Of a stretch of 55,014 bases of DNA, positions 1 through 9,318 are shown piece by piece. Below the pieces are notes generated by a model. That model was given only the letters and a program-made list of their open reading frames with translations. It was not told the origin of the DNA and did not search any database. The position numbers were made by a program, and so were the translations under genes. Position 1 is the stretch's first letter. Every line of letters begins with the position of its first letter. This stretch comes from an uncultured Clostridium sp. Its GTDB lineage: Bacteria > Bacillota > Clostridia > Oscillospirales > Butyricicoccaceae. Where the stretch lies: the NCBI GenBank assembly GCA_947427035.1, contig CANEGK010000014.1:1-55014 (forward strand). The letters run 5' to 3'.

Positions 1-794
1 CCCTGCGCGATGGTCTTGACCTGCATGATGCGGGTGCGCAGGCTCATGACCGGCCGCAGCTCGCACAGATCCTGCATCCACGTCTCGGGCGCGACGCCGT
101 AAAGCATGATGCCCTCGCGCACCATGTCGAACTGCGCTTCAGGGAAGCGGATGATGGCGGCGCTGTTGGCGCAGTGGCACAGCGGGATGTCGACCCCGTG
201 CGCCTTGACATACTCGGCCGTCTCGCGGAAGAGCCGGATCTGGTTTTTGGTGTACTCGTCCTCTTCGCGCGTGTCGGACACGCACAGGTGGGTAAACAGG
301 CCCTGCAGCTGAATGTTGGGCAGCTTGGAAATGGCGATGACCCCTTCGCCCGCCTGCTCGACGCCCTTGAAGGTTTCGAGCCCCAGGCGGGACATGCCGG
401 TGTCGAGCTGGACATGCGCCTTGACGGTGTGCCCGCCCGACAGGCGTGAAAACTGCTCGGCCGTCTCCAGCGTGTTGACGGCCAGCTCGACGTCGTTTGC
501 CGCCAGACGCTCTACCATGCAGTCGGGCGCGACGCCCAGAAGCAGCAGCGGGGCCTTAATGCCCGCAGCGCGCAGCTGAAGCGCCTCTTCCGGTGCGGCG
601 ACGGCAAAGTAGTCGGCGCCCTCCTTTTCCAGCGCGCGGGCGCATTCGACAGCGCCGTGGCCGTAGGCGTCAGCCTTCAAAACAGCAAGCGTTTTGGCCT
701 TGCCCGCCCGGGCCTTTGCCTGCCGGAAATTAAAAATCAGCGCGTCCAGGTCGATTTCTGCCCAGATACGGCCTTTTTCTTCTATCTTTGCCAT
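1..794 (-). CDS. alr: Alanine racemase, 5' part of gene (runs off the window)
   Basis: PLP-dependent interconversion of L- and D-alanine for peptidoglycan. Reading down from ATG at 794 gives about 264 residues with no stop before base 1, so the C-terminal beta domain lies outside the window. The protein begins MAKIEEKGRIWAEIDLDA and then has VLKADAYGHGA at about residues 38-48, the alanine racemase PLP motif with its lysine. The barrel continues with QLDTGMSRLG, GLFTHLC and REGIMLYG, all typical of the fold-type III barrel. An AGGAG lies about 9 nt before this ATG. Another in-frame codon is absent at 801, because that ATG is in a different frame. It diverges from the recombinase gene. The family assignment is firm; anabolic versus catabolic use is unknown. 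Confidence 0.93.
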   Translation of the reverse strand, partial: MAKIEEKGRIWAEIDLDALIFNFRQAKARAGKAKTLAVLKADAYGHGAVECARALEKEGADYFAVAAPEEALQLRAAGIKAPLLLLGVAPDCMVERLAANDVELAVNTLETAEQFSRLSGGHTVKAHVQLDTGMSRLGLETFKGVEQAGEGVIAISKLPNIQLQGLFTHLCVSDTREEDEYTKNQIRLFRETAEYVKAHGVDIPLCHCANSAAIIRFPEAQFDMVREGIMLYGVAPETWMQDLCELRPVMSLRTRIMQVKTIAQ

Positions 795-812
795 CTGTCA
801 TCTCTCCTTTAA

Positions 813-1583
<771 letters not shown>

Positions 1584-1586
1584 AAG

Positions 1587-1612
1587 CTATCAAAAAGTGT
1601 ACCTTTTAATAA
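1587..1612 (+). repeat. Left recombinase crossover site (26 bp)
   Basis: Half-sites CTATCAAAAAGT (1587-1598) and, in reverse complement, TTATTAAAAGGT (1601-1612) match at 9 of 12 positions and flank a GT core at 1599-1600. An imperfect dyad around a non-palindromic 2-bp core is the layout of small serine recombinase sites. The half-site resembles, from memory, the TTATCAAAAACC half-site of Salmonella hix. Confidence 0.72.
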
Positions 1613-1628
1613 GGATTGCTCGCCATCT

Positions 1629-1657
1629 ATTATATGGGTTTATTCCCCTGATTTCAA
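1629..1657 (-). promoter_or_regulatory. Sigma-A type promoter inside the invertible segment, facing left
   Basis: On the minus strand: TTGAAA (1657-1652), 17-bp spacer, TATAAT (1634-1629). One -35 mismatch, a perfect -10 and optimal spacing. In the present orientation transcription would run antisense into the 3' end of the recombinase gene. Confidence 0.78.
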
Positions 1658-1722
1658 TAGGCTTTCCCTGTTTTTACATAATTTTTTCACTCCCCTTTCC
1701 CTCGGCCTGTCGAATGGTGTCG

Positions 1723-1748
1723 ATTTCACAAAGTACACTTTTTGAAAC
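1723..1748 (-). repeat. Right recombinase crossover site (26 bp, inverted)
   Basis: On the minus strand the half-sites are GTTTCAAAAAGT and ATTTCACAAAGT (10 of 12 positions alike) around a GT core (plus-strand AC at 1735-1736). It has the same core as the left site but opposite orientation, as required for inversion rather than deletion. Confidence 0.72.
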
Positions 1749-1834
1749 CGATGGGGGTGATGATGGGAAAGCTGAACTGTGCGCCAAGAACCCAAAAGGC
1801 ACGAGACCCAAAATTATGAAAAGGAGCTTTTAAC

Positions 1835-3739
1835 GTGAAGAAAAGACTTTTACCCGCGCTTTTGGCGCTGGCCATGCTGCTGACAATGCTGCCCATGTCC
1901 GCGCTGGCCGTGGACGAAACAGCGGAAGCCACCGTCACCATCGGCAGTGGTGAGCCGCAGAAAACAGAAATAAAAAGCGGCATCCACACCTTTACTGCGA
2001 CATCCAGCGATACGTTCACTCTGTTGAAATCCGGCAGTGACGGCATCGAAGGGAACAATGCCAACCAGTATGGCTATTTCCCCAAAATTGTCATGCCGAC
2101 TGTAGCTCAAGAAGCCCAAGCGAACACCTACTATATTTTGAGCCGCGGCCAGAACAGCAAGGGCCTGGACGATGAAACCCTGAACGTTCTTATGGAGACA
2201 GCTGTCAACAACGGCAACCTTACAAACGGTCCCTTTACGCAAGGCGGCGACTCTTTGGCAACCTGGTTCCAGGTGTACACGGCCGAGCAGTGGGGCGGCG
2301 CCAACAGCGCGTATTGGCCCCAGATCGGCAACGCCCCTGTCACCAATATCGTCGTAGCCACCAAAGCAGAAACTGTTGCTAAGACCGTCACTTACTCCTA
2401 TGAAAAATATCAGTTCGACTTCAGCGCCGCCACCATCCCCCTGCCGTTTACCGTCAAAGCCACGACGGATAGTGAACTGAATGGCACCGATATGACGGCG
2501 GAAAATCTTCAGGCCAATGTCACTGCCAGTGCTACTACTGCCACCCTCGGCGAAAAGAAAATCGCCGTCACCGGTACATCCAAATGGGTGGACTTCCCCT
2601 GGTTCGGCACCGACAGAACCGAGGCCAACTATGTCGCTGTAACCTTCAAGCCCGTTGACAAAGCACCGATCAAAGAGTTCGTCGTCACGCTGAGCGATGA
2701 CTCCACGAAAAAGCTTGATAATGACGGCGTTCTCATCTGGCAGTTCAACGAAGGAAAAACCAACGCCGACATTTCCTTCAAGGTCACCTTTGGCGATCAG
2801 GAGCATACCGGCGCTTCCATCGGCTACCATCTCGACTGCTCGGCCATGATTTTGGAACCCAAGCCCGCCGCCGGAGAAGTTGAAGGCTCGGTCACTGATA
2901 GCACGCTTGCTCCTGAAGAGAATGCCGTTAAAGATGCCGTTACCGCTCAGGTCAGCGATTCCGAGGCTAACAGTGTGAATATCACTGTCACTCTTCCGGA
3001 AGATGTGGAAGAAGAAGATGCACCCGCCAAGACCAGCGTGCCGCTGAATACCGGCGCTCTGAATGCGTTGAAGGACTGCGAAAAGTCCCTCGTCATTGAG
3101 ACTCCGAAGGGCGGCGTGTCCGGCGAAGCTAAAGAACTGATCAGCAAGATCGGCAAAGATGAGTCGGTCAATTTCGTCATGGAAGACACCACGACTGACG
3201 ACACAGATAATACCCAGACCTTTACCGTCGGCTTCTTCAAAGGTGACAATGAGATCGAGGTTAAGGATCTGGCTGCCGACAAAAAGCTGACCCTGACCTT
3301 CAAAACCGGCTTTGAAAAAGGTACGGTGGTAACTGTAAAAGGCGGCGACGAAGAATTTGGCGAAAAGACCGTCGGCGAAGGTGATATTGTGGAGGTTGAA
3401 ACCACGCACCTGTCCGACTGGGAAATCAAGCTGAAAACCAATGACGACGATGAGATTATCCCCAGTTTTAACGCAAGCGGCTTCCTTGGCGGCACCGTCA
3501 CTCTGAGCAACCTCACAAATGACAAATTCTATCTCATCCAGATCACCCGTCCTGCCGGCCAGAACACCGCTAAAGTAGCCTTTATCCAGAAGGCCGCCGG
3601 CGCCAGCCTGACTTTTGCTGCCCAACAGGGCGGTACTCTGGATGTTTGGGAGCTTGATAGCGCCCCCACGCAGGACAGTGATCTTGCTGGTCATAACGTC
3701 ATCGAAAGCTGGACCGTCGCGCCCACGCCCGCCAATTAA
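1835..3739 (+). CDS. Secreted beta-rich surface protein of unknown function
   Basis: 634 residues starting at GTG 1835, with AAAAGGAG 7 nt upstream. A classical signal peptide (KKR, hydrophobic stretch, SALA cleavage site near residue 25) shows export. The mature protein is acidic and rich in Thr, Val, Asp and Glu, with many short beta-like stretches and no Cys-rich, catalytic or membrane segment that I recognise. It lacks LPxTG and SLH motifs, so it may be released or held by a partner. A central acidic segment (about 345-400) separates two halves. The SLH gene begins 18 bp downstream, so the two are probably co-transcribed. The invertible segment upstream suggests on/off expression. No family is assigned. 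Confidence 0.85.
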   Translation: MKKRLLPALLALAMLLTMLPMSALAVDETAEATVTIGSGEPQKTEIKSGIHTFTATSSDTFTLLKSGSDGIEGNNANQYGYFPKIVMPTVAQEAQANTYYILSRGQNSKGLDDETLNVLMETAVNNGNLTNGPFTQGGDSLATWFQVYTAEQWGGANSAYWPQIGNAPVTNIVVATKAETVAKTVTYSYEKYQFDFSAATIPLPFTVKATTDSELNGTDMTAENLQANVTASATTATLGEKKIAVTGTSKWVDFPWFGTDRTEANYVAVTFKPVDKAPIKEFVVTLSDDSTKKLDNDGVLIWQFNEGKTNADISFKVTFGDQEHTGASIGYHLDCSAMILEPKPAAGEVEGSVTDSTLAPEENAVKDAVTAQVSDSEANSVNITVTLPEDVEEEDAPAKTSVPLNTGALNALKDCEKSLVIETPKGGVSGEAKELISKIGKDESVNFVMEDTTTDDTDNTQTFTVGFFKGDNEIEVKDLAADKKLTLTFKTGFEKGTVVTVKGGDEEFGEKTVGEGDIVEVETTHLSDWEIKLKTNDDDEIIPSFNASGFLGGTVTLSNLTNDKFYLIQITRPAGQNTAKVAFIQKAAGASLTFAAQQGGTLDVWELDSAPTQDSDLAGHNVIESWTVAPTPAN

Positions 3740-3757
3740 CCGCAAGGAGAGGACAGC

Positions 3758-4894
3758 ATGAAAAAGAGAATTTCAGCCCTGCTGCTGAGCGTTGTCCTTT
3801 GCCTCGGACTGCTCGGCACCGCGGCCTTTGCCGCCGAGGCCGACAGGGTAACCATCGGCAGCGACGGCAGCGTTTCAGGCACCGATCTGGAAAGCTTCCG
3901 CGTCATCGCCGACGGCGAAGTAATCGGCCTTTTCACCCCCGACAAGACCACCCGCAAGCTCAACGCCGACGATCTGGCGCTCATCAAAAGGCTTTTGAAG
4001 GACTGCCAGTCGGTCAAAACCGGCAGCGGACAGCCCATTGCCATGCAGTCGACCTCGTCCGGCGGCAACACGGGCAGCTCCGGCACGTCCGGCGGTTCGA
4101 GCGCAGCCGCCAGCGCGGTGACCGTCGCTACGGCCGCCCACGGCAGCGTGACCGTCTCGCCCCAGAACGCCAAGAAGGGCGACACCGTGACCATCACCGT
4201 CAAGCCGGCCGACGGCTATGAGCTGACCGGCATCACCGTCAAGGACAGCGCGGGCAACGCCCTTTCACTCACCCGCGTCAGCGACACCGAATACACCTTT
4301 GTCATGCCCGAAGGCGCGGTGACCGTAACCCCTGTCTTTGCCGAAATCAAGGCCGCGGATCCTGCGGGCCGTTTCACCGACGTACAGCCCGGCGCATACT
4401 ACTATGACGCCGTACTGTGGGCCGTGGAAAAGGGCATTACCAACGGCACCAGCGACACCGCGTTCAGCCCCAATCTGACCTGCACCCGCGCCCAGACGGT
4501 GACCTTCCTGTGGCGCGCCGCCGGGTCGCCCGCACCCCAGAGCACCGCCAACCCCTTCACCGATGTGCAGTCCGGCGCATACTATTATGACGCCGTGCTG
4601 TGGGCTGTGGAGCAGGGCATCACCAACGGTACCAGCGACACCGCGTTCAGCCCCGATGCCACCGTCACCCGCGGCCAGACCGTCACCTTCCTGCACCGTT
4701 ACGCCGGCTCGCAGGACGCGGCGGGCAGCAATCCCTTTGCCGACGTGGCAGCCGACGCCTACTATGCCGACGCGGTGCAGTGGGCGGTTGCCAACGGCGT
4801 CACACAGGGCACCGGCGAAAACACCTTCAGCCCTGCCGACGGCTGCACCCGTGGGCAGATCGTCACCTTCCTGTATCGCTATATGGCGGATTAA
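3758..4894 (+). CDS. SLH-domain cell-surface protein with a beta-repeat domain
   Basis: 378 residues. Signal peptide at 1-25 (cleavage near AFA-AEA). A Ser/Gly-rich linker lies at about 98-120. Residues about 121-196 (HGSVTVSPQNAKKGDTVTI, then FVMPEGAVTVTPVF) look like the small beta domain often called divergent InlB B-repeat. Three SLH domains follow at about 205-253, 266-314 and 326-374, each with DV..YYYDAV.WAVE.GITNGT and ending TVTFLWR/FLHR/FLYR. Triple SLH domains bind the secondary cell-wall polymer, so this is a surface protein held non-covalently. It sits 18 bp after the secreted-protein gene with an AAGGAGAGG ribosome site. It may anchor or display its neighbour, which is inference. 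A terminator follows directly. Confidence 0.92.
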   Translation: MKKRISALLLSVVLCLGLLGTAAFAAEADRVTIGSDGSVSGTDLESFRVIADGEVIGLFTPDKTTRKLNADDLALIKRLLKDCQSVKTGSGQPIAMQSTSSGGNTGSSGTSGGSSAAASAVTVATAAHGSVTVSPQNAKKGDTVTITVKPADGYELTGITVKDSAGNALSLTRVSDTEYTFVMPEGAVTVTPVFAEIKAADPAGRFTDVQPGAYYYDAVLWAVEKGITNGTSDTAFSPNLTCTRAQTVTFLWRAAGSPAPQSTANPFTDVQSGAYYYDAVLWAVEQGITNGTSDTAFSPDATVTRGQTVTFLHRYAGSQDAAGSNPFADVAADAYYADAVQWAVANGVTQGTGENTFSPADGCTRGQIVTFLYRYMAD

Positions 4895-4919
4895 GCGCAC
4901 CTTTGGCGCAATCTCCTTG

Positions 4920-4950
4920 AAAGAGCGGGGCTTCGGCCCCGCTCTTTTTT
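4920..4950 (+). terminator. Rho-independent terminator after the SLH gene
   Basis: 12-bp perfect stem AAAGAGCGGGGC / GCCCCGCTCTTT with a TTCG loop and a T-run to 4950. It ends the surface-protein operon. Confidence 0.93.
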
Positions 4951-5121
4951 ACAGCCGCATCAAAGCGGCCATCAACCTGGACAGCGCGCTGTTTGGCAGC
5001 CAGAGAGAGGGTGCCGGTGGATATTCCGCTGAAAAATGCGCAGGCGAGTGGGGTGAATCTCGTCCACGCAAATCCCTCCTTTGTCATGGTATGGCGCGGA
5101 AAAGCAGAGGCGCGCTTTGGG

Positions 5122-5985
5122 TTATAAAAGGACAAGTCCGTATTTTCGGTGCAGATCCTCTAAAAAATCGTCGTCAAAATCGCAGGTGCCGTCATACAGC
5201 GCAAGGCCGCAGAAGCGGCGCAGGGTCTGTTCAAAAATATCGGGGTCGTCGCTGGCCAGGGCGACGGGCACGCGCAGCATGTACTGGTTTTCGTCAAAAA
5301 TGGCCAAATCATCGGCGCCTTCCACATGTATGCGCACGGCCCCCCAGTTCTCGTCTTCCTGCTCGAGCAGCCAGCGGGCAAAGACGACGTCCTCGTCGCT
5401 GATGTCGCAGTCGGCGTCGATGTCAATCGCGGGGTCAACGGTGAAAAGCTGCCCGCAGGTGACGGCGGCCAGCGGCCGTTCCCGCTCGTCCTCGACGTCT
5501 TCGGGCATGGGCAGGGCGGAAAAAAAGTCGAGCTCCCGGGCGGCGGCGTGCAGCGCGGCGCCGCTTTCGGCATCGAGGGCGAGCAAAAGCTGCGCCGACG
5601 TCATGCGGGGCAGAAGTTCGCGCTCGGCGCCGCTCGGCAGGCAGACGCCGACGGGAATGCCGGCGCGCGCCAGCAGCTCGTTCAAAACAGCAGAAAGCAG
5701 GCCCGGATCAGACGGGCAGGCGAGCACCAGCGCCGAAGCGCCCACCCCCTCGAAAAGGGCGAGCAGAGCTTCGGGTTCCCACTGGTCGGCCGTCAGGCCG
5801 TCTGCTTCCAGCTCGGCCAGCACCAGAACCGGCGTTTCGGGCCGGCGCTCGCGCGAAAGGATACAGGCGGCCCGCGCGGCCGCGACAGGATACTGATCGT
5901 AAATCTGCACCAGCACCAGCTCGGAAGAAGCGCTCAGCGCGCCAAGCTCGAGCACGGCGGGCAGTGAAAATGGCAAAGGCGTCAT
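5122..5985 (-). CDS. Unrecognised protein, possibly a degenerate TIM-barrel methyltransferase
   Basis: 287 residues from ATG 5985, with AAGAGGT 6 nt upstream. Residues about 50-120 (VLVLAELEADGLTADQW, PEALLALFEGVGASALVLAC, then LLARAGIPVGVCLPSGAE) resemble the late strands of homocysteine S-methyltransferase barrels. The expected zinc-binding cysteines and N-terminal GAMGT-type motif are missing. The C-terminal 100 residues are very acidic (DIDADCDISDEDV, DDDFLEDL). No signal peptide or membrane segment is present. It is the last gene of the minus-strand group DUF1934, argS, S41 protease, 61 bp after the protease. I cannot assign a function; the methyltransferase likeness is weak. Confidence 0.75.
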   Translation of the reverse strand: MTPLPFSLPAVLELGALSASSELVLVQIYDQYPVAAARAACILSRERRPETPVLVLAELEADGLTADQWEPEALLALFEGVGASALVLACPSDPGLLSAVLNELLARAGIPVGVCLPSGAERELLPRMTSAQLLLALDAESGAALHAAARELDFFSALPMPEDVEDERERPLAAVTCGQLFTVDPAIDIDADCDISDEDVVFARWLLEQEDENWGAVRIHVEGADDLAIFDENQYMLRVPVALASDDPDIFEQTLRRFCGLALYDGTCDFDDDFLEDLHRKYGLVLL

Positions 5986-6046
5986 AAAAAACCTCTTGAT
6001 TCAGCCCCGGCCCGGTAAAACAGGCGTACAAGGGGCGGTGTAGCGG

Positions 6047-7531
6047 TTATTTCGGCAGATTGGTGACGTTGCCCAGCTCGTCAACCGCATACTGCTGGGG
6101 CTGGGAAGCGTAGGAACGCGCCAGCTCGAGCGCTTTGTCAAACTGGGCGTCGACCGTCACGGTCTGGCCGGCATAGCCGGCAAGCGCCGTGTTGAGGGCG
6201 CGCGCGCAGGCGGCGTCCATAAAGGGGGAAACGGGCAGCTGGTAATCCTGCTGAAAAGCCAGCAGCGCGGCCAGCGTGTTCAGCGTAAAGGCGCTGTCAG
6301 AGGCCCGCGCGCCGCCCAGATAGCCCAGTGCGCTGAGCGCGCGGTTGAGGCGAAGCACATCCTCGCCCAAAGCGCCGATTGTCATGGCGCGTTCGGGCAC
6401 CGGCCGGCACGCGGCGGCGGGATGGGGCGCCGTCGTGTTGTGAACCTCATAGGTCGGGGTCAGGCCGACGCCCTCATAGTCAGGGGTCGAGGGGGCGATC
6501 AGCTCGACAGAGGTCAGAATGGCGGCTGAATTGTCGTCAAAGGTGATGTGGAACTGCCCGCGCGCCTTGCCGTAGGTCTGTTCGCCCACCGAGACGGCAT
6601 AGCCCAAATCGCACAGCGAGACCTGCACAACCTCGGACGCGCTGGCCGAATCGCCGTCGGACAAAATGATGATTTTGTTGAGCGCGGGGCCGATGCCGTC
6701 CGACGTGACGCTCTGGTAAACGCGCTGGCCGTTCTGCTTGGCGCAGGTGCCGAAAAAGACGGTGCTTTCCGGCAGCAGGCGGTTGATGACGTTGTAGGCC
6801 ATATTGAGATCGCCGCCCGGGTTGCCGCGCAGATCCAAAATGAGCGCGCGGCAGTTGTTGCGGGTCATTTCCTGAAGCGCAAAGACAAACTGGATATAGG
6901 ATGCGTTTTCCGCAAAGCGGGCCCACTTCATATAAAAAATGCCGTCTTCAATCAGCCGGGACGAGAAGTTGGGGGTGCCCAGCTGCATACGGGTCAGGGT
7001 AAAGCGCAGTTCGGCGTCGCCGCGGCGGACGGTGACCGACACCGTTGTGCCCTCTTCGCCGCGCAGCAGGGAAGAAATATCGGCCAGCTCTTTGCCGGCA
7101 AGCGAAACACCGTCGGCCGCAACGAGCAGGTCGCCGGGGCGGATGCCGGCCGCCTGCGCCGAACCGCCCTCGGCCACCTCGGCGACGCGGGCATATCCGT
7201 CTTCCAGCTGCATGGTGATGCCGACGCCGACATAGCTGAGGGTGGTGGGAAAGGCGTCGTCATAGGCGCCGGCCGGGATGAACATGGTGTGGCTGTCATA
7301 GCTGCCGAGCATGGCCGACATAAAGGCGTTGTAGGCCTCTTCGTCCTCAAAAAGCGACAGCAGGGCGCGCATGACCGGGTCGTCCTCTTTGGAAGAGTCC
7401 ATGCCGTACAGCTTGATGAACTCGGCGACGGCCTCCATGCGTTCATAGCGCTCGTCGGCCGACAGTGCGGCGGCGGGCAGGGCAGAGGCGAGAAGCAGGC
7501 AGACGAGCAGTGCGGAGAGCAGCTTTTTCAT
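6047..7531 (-). CDS. S41-family C-terminal processing protease with PDZ and peptidoglycan-binding domain
   Basis: 494 residues. Signal peptide at 1-24. A PDZ domain spans about 95-180 (SYVGVGITM, then AQAAGIRPGDLLVAADG). The S41 protease core follows, with LILDLRGNPGGDL at about 230-242. The catalytic serine is S295 in SDGDSASASE, and the lysine is K322 in TYGKARGQ, forming the Ser-Lys dyad of CtpA-type enzymes. The C-terminus (about 385-460: GALGEDVLRLNRALSALGYL) looks like a peptidoglycan-binding repeat. It acts outside the membrane on exported proteins, perhaps at the wall. It follows argS by 63 bp on the same strand. The family is secure; the substrate is unknown. Confidence 0.94.
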   Translation of the reverse strand: MKKLLSALLVCLLLASALPAAALSADERYERMEAVAEFIKLYGMDSSKEDDPVMRALLSLFEDEEAYNAFMSAMLGSYDSHTMFIPAGAYDDAFPTTLSYVGVGITMQLEDGYARVAEVAEGGSAQAAGIRPGDLLVAADGVSLAGKELADISSLLRGEEGTTVSVTVRRGDAELRFTLTRMQLGTPNFSSRLIEDGIFYMKWARFAENASYIQFVFALQEMTRNNCRALILDLRGNPGGDLNMAYNVINRLLPESTVFFGTCAKQNGQRVYQSVTSDGIGPALNKIIILSDGDSASASEVVQVSLCDLGYAVSVGEQTYGKARGQFHITFDDNSAAILTSVELIAPSTPDYEGVGLTPTYEVHNTTAPHPAAACRPVPERAMTIGALGEDVLRLNRALSALGYLGGARASDSAFTLNTLAALLAFQQDYQLPVSPFMDAACARALNTALAGYAGQTVTVDAQFDKALELARSYASQPQQYAVDELGNVTNLPK

Positions 7532-7594
7532 AGGGAATCCTTTCTGCGGTATAAGCGGGGCCGGGGGCGGAAAACCCGCGCCCCGGCAAGCGTG

Positions 7595-9289
7595 TTACAT
7601 ATGGTCGGGCGCGCTGACGCCAAAGGTGGACAGCGCGTTTTCGATGACGGTGGCGACGCAGCCGATGAGAACAATGCGCGCGTCGCGCAGAGCGTCGCTG
7701 CCGGCATCCTTGATGCGGCAGGACGTGTAAAAACGGTGGAAAGCCGCCGCCACCTGTGTGGCGTAGCGGTTGAGGCGCGACGGCTCGCGCGATTCGGCGG
7801 CCAGGCGGATTTCTTCGGGCAGGCGCGCCAGCTCGCGGATGAGGTCGAGCTCGCTCGGCTCGCACAACAGGCCGAGATCGGCCTTGTCGGCCGCCAGAGA
7901 AATGCCGTCCTGCGTCAATGCCTTGAGGATGCTCTTGATGCGCGCGTGCGCGTACTGGACGTAATAGACAGGGTTGTCGCTGTCCTGCCGCACGGCCAGG
8001 TCCAGGTCAAACTCCAGATGGGTGTCGGCCGCGCGGGAATTGAAGAAGTAGCGCGCCGCGTCGACCGGGATTTCGTCCAGCAGGTCGGACAGCGAAATGG
8101 CCTTGCCGGTGCGCTTGGACATGCGGACGATTTCGCCGTCGCGCATGAGGCGCACCAGCTGCATGAGGATGATTTCCAGCCGGCCCGAACCGTCGAGGCC
8201 CAGCGCGTCGAGCGCCGCCTTGAGCCGGGCGACGTGGCCGTGGTGGTCGGCGCCCCAGATGTTGATGACGCGGTCAAAGCCGCGCTTTTCCAGCTTGTCC
8301 CGGTGGTAGGCGATGTCGGCGGCAAAATAGGTGTAAAAGCCGTTCTGACGGCGCAGGACGTCGTCCTTTTCGCAGCCGAAGCCGGTGGTGCGCAGCCACA
8401 AAGCCCCGTCCTGTTCATAGGTGCAGCCGCGCTGGATCAGCATGTCGATGGTTTCGCGCACATAGCCGCTGTCGTGCAGCGTCGATTCAAAAAACCAGTT
8501 GTCGTAATGAATGCCGTAGCGCGAAAGGTCGGCGCGCATCCGCGCCAGGTTGCGCTCCAGGCCAAAGGGCACAAGGGCGGCGCGGCGCTCCTCCGACGTT
8601 TTCTGGACAAAGTCGTCGCCGTGCTCCTGGCGGAAGGCGGCGGCCAGTTCGCGAATGTCGTCGCCGTGGTAGCCGTCCTCGGGGAACTCGAAGGCGTCCT
8701 CGCCCAGCGCCAGCTGCATATAGCGCGCTTCGAGCGAAAGCCCGAACTTGTCGATCTGGTTGCCGGCGTCGTTGACGTAAAACTCGCGGGTGACGTCGTG
8801 GCCCGCGCGCGAAAGTACTTCGGCCAGGCTGTCACCCAAAACGCCGCCGCGGGCGTTGCCCATGTGCATGGGGCCGGTGGGGTTGGCCGAAACAAACTCC
8901 ACCATGATCTTTTCGGGGCGCGCGCTCTGGCTGCGGCCGTAATCGCGGCCTTGGGCGCGGATGCCTTCGATAACGCCCGCAAACCACGACGGCGCGAGGC
9001 GCAGGTTGATAAAACCGGGGCCGGCGACTTCGGCCGAAGAAAAGGCGCTGCCCGAAAGGGAAAGATGCCTGCAAAGGGCCTCGGCGATTTTGCGGGGCGG
9101 CAGGCGCAGGGCCTTTGCGCTCTGCATGGCGAAGGTGCAGGCGTAGTCGCCGTTTTGCAGGTCCTTCGGCACCTCGATTTGCGGCGCGCCCAGCTCGGCG
9201 CGGGGCAGCTCGCCCGCCAGGACGGCTTTTTCGTAGCCGTCCGCGATCAGGGCCGAGGCGGCGTTCATAGCGGTCTGAATGGGATTCAT
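7595..9289 (-). CDS. argS: Arginyl-tRNA synthetase
   Basis: 564 residues, a normal bacterial length. Class I synthetase that charges tRNA-Arg. The N-terminal ArgRS-specific domain (about 1-100) is followed by the HIGH-type signature SANPTGPMHMGNARGG, with HMGN at 142-145. The KMSKS-type motif is VRMSKRTGKAI, followed by the anticodon-binding helical domain with YVQYAHARIKSIL. It lies 29 bp after the DUF1934 gene on the same strand, the same pairing as B. subtilis ywiB-argS. Confidence 0.98.
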   Translation of the reverse strand: MNPIQTAMNAASALIADGYEKAVLAGELPRAELGAPQIEVPKDLQNGDYACTFAMQSAKALRLPPRKIAEALCRHLSLSGSAFSSAEVAGPGFINLRLAPSWFAGVIEGIRAQGRDYGRSQSARPEKIMVEFVSANPTGPMHMGNARGGVLGDSLAEVLSRAGHDVTREFYVNDAGNQIDKFGLSLEARYMQLALGEDAFEFPEDGYHGDDIRELAAAFRQEHGDDFVQKTSEERRAALVPFGLERNLARMRADLSRYGIHYDNWFFESTLHDSGYVRETIDMLIQRGCTYEQDGALWLRTTGFGCEKDDVLRRQNGFYTYFAADIAYHRDKLEKRGFDRVINIWGADHHGHVARLKAALDALGLDGSGRLEIILMQLVRLMRDGEIVRMSKRTGKAISLSDLLDEIPVDAARYFFNSRAADTHLEFDLDLAVRQDSDNPVYYVQYAHARIKSILKALTQDGISLAADKADLGLLCEPSELDLIRELARLPEEIRLAAESREPSRLNRYATQVAAAFHRFYTSCRIKDAGSDALRDARIVLIGCVATVIENALSTFGVSAPDHM

Positions 9290-9318
9290 AACAGTTTGTT
9301 CCTTTCGTCCTGTATCGG

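Larger units (their letters stand above)
1587..1748. other. Putative invertible promoter segment (phase-variation switch)
   Basis: Two inverted 26-bp sites (1587-1612 and 1723-1748) share a perfect 12-bp core repeat (CAAAAAGTGTAC at 1591-1602, reverse complement at 1733-1744). They bound a segment lying between the serine recombinase stop codon and the start of a secreted-protein operon. The only good promoter in this 251-bp gap lies within the segment and reads leftwards, away from the operon. Inversion between the cores would move its -35 to about 1678-1683 and its -10 to about 1701-1706, pointing at the gene starting at 1835. The seen parts are the repeats, promoter and gene order; inversion itself is inferred. 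Confidence 0.75.

Noticed and set aside
1597-1833. 78-residue plus-strand frame across the inverted-repeat segment
   Set aside because: No ribosome site and no family likeness, and it spans the recombination site and switch promoter. The region reads better as regulatory DNA.
1850-3745. 631-residue open frame antisense to the secreted-protein gene
   Set aside because: Shadow of the real gene, which has a signal peptide and ribosome site; the antisense frame has neither.
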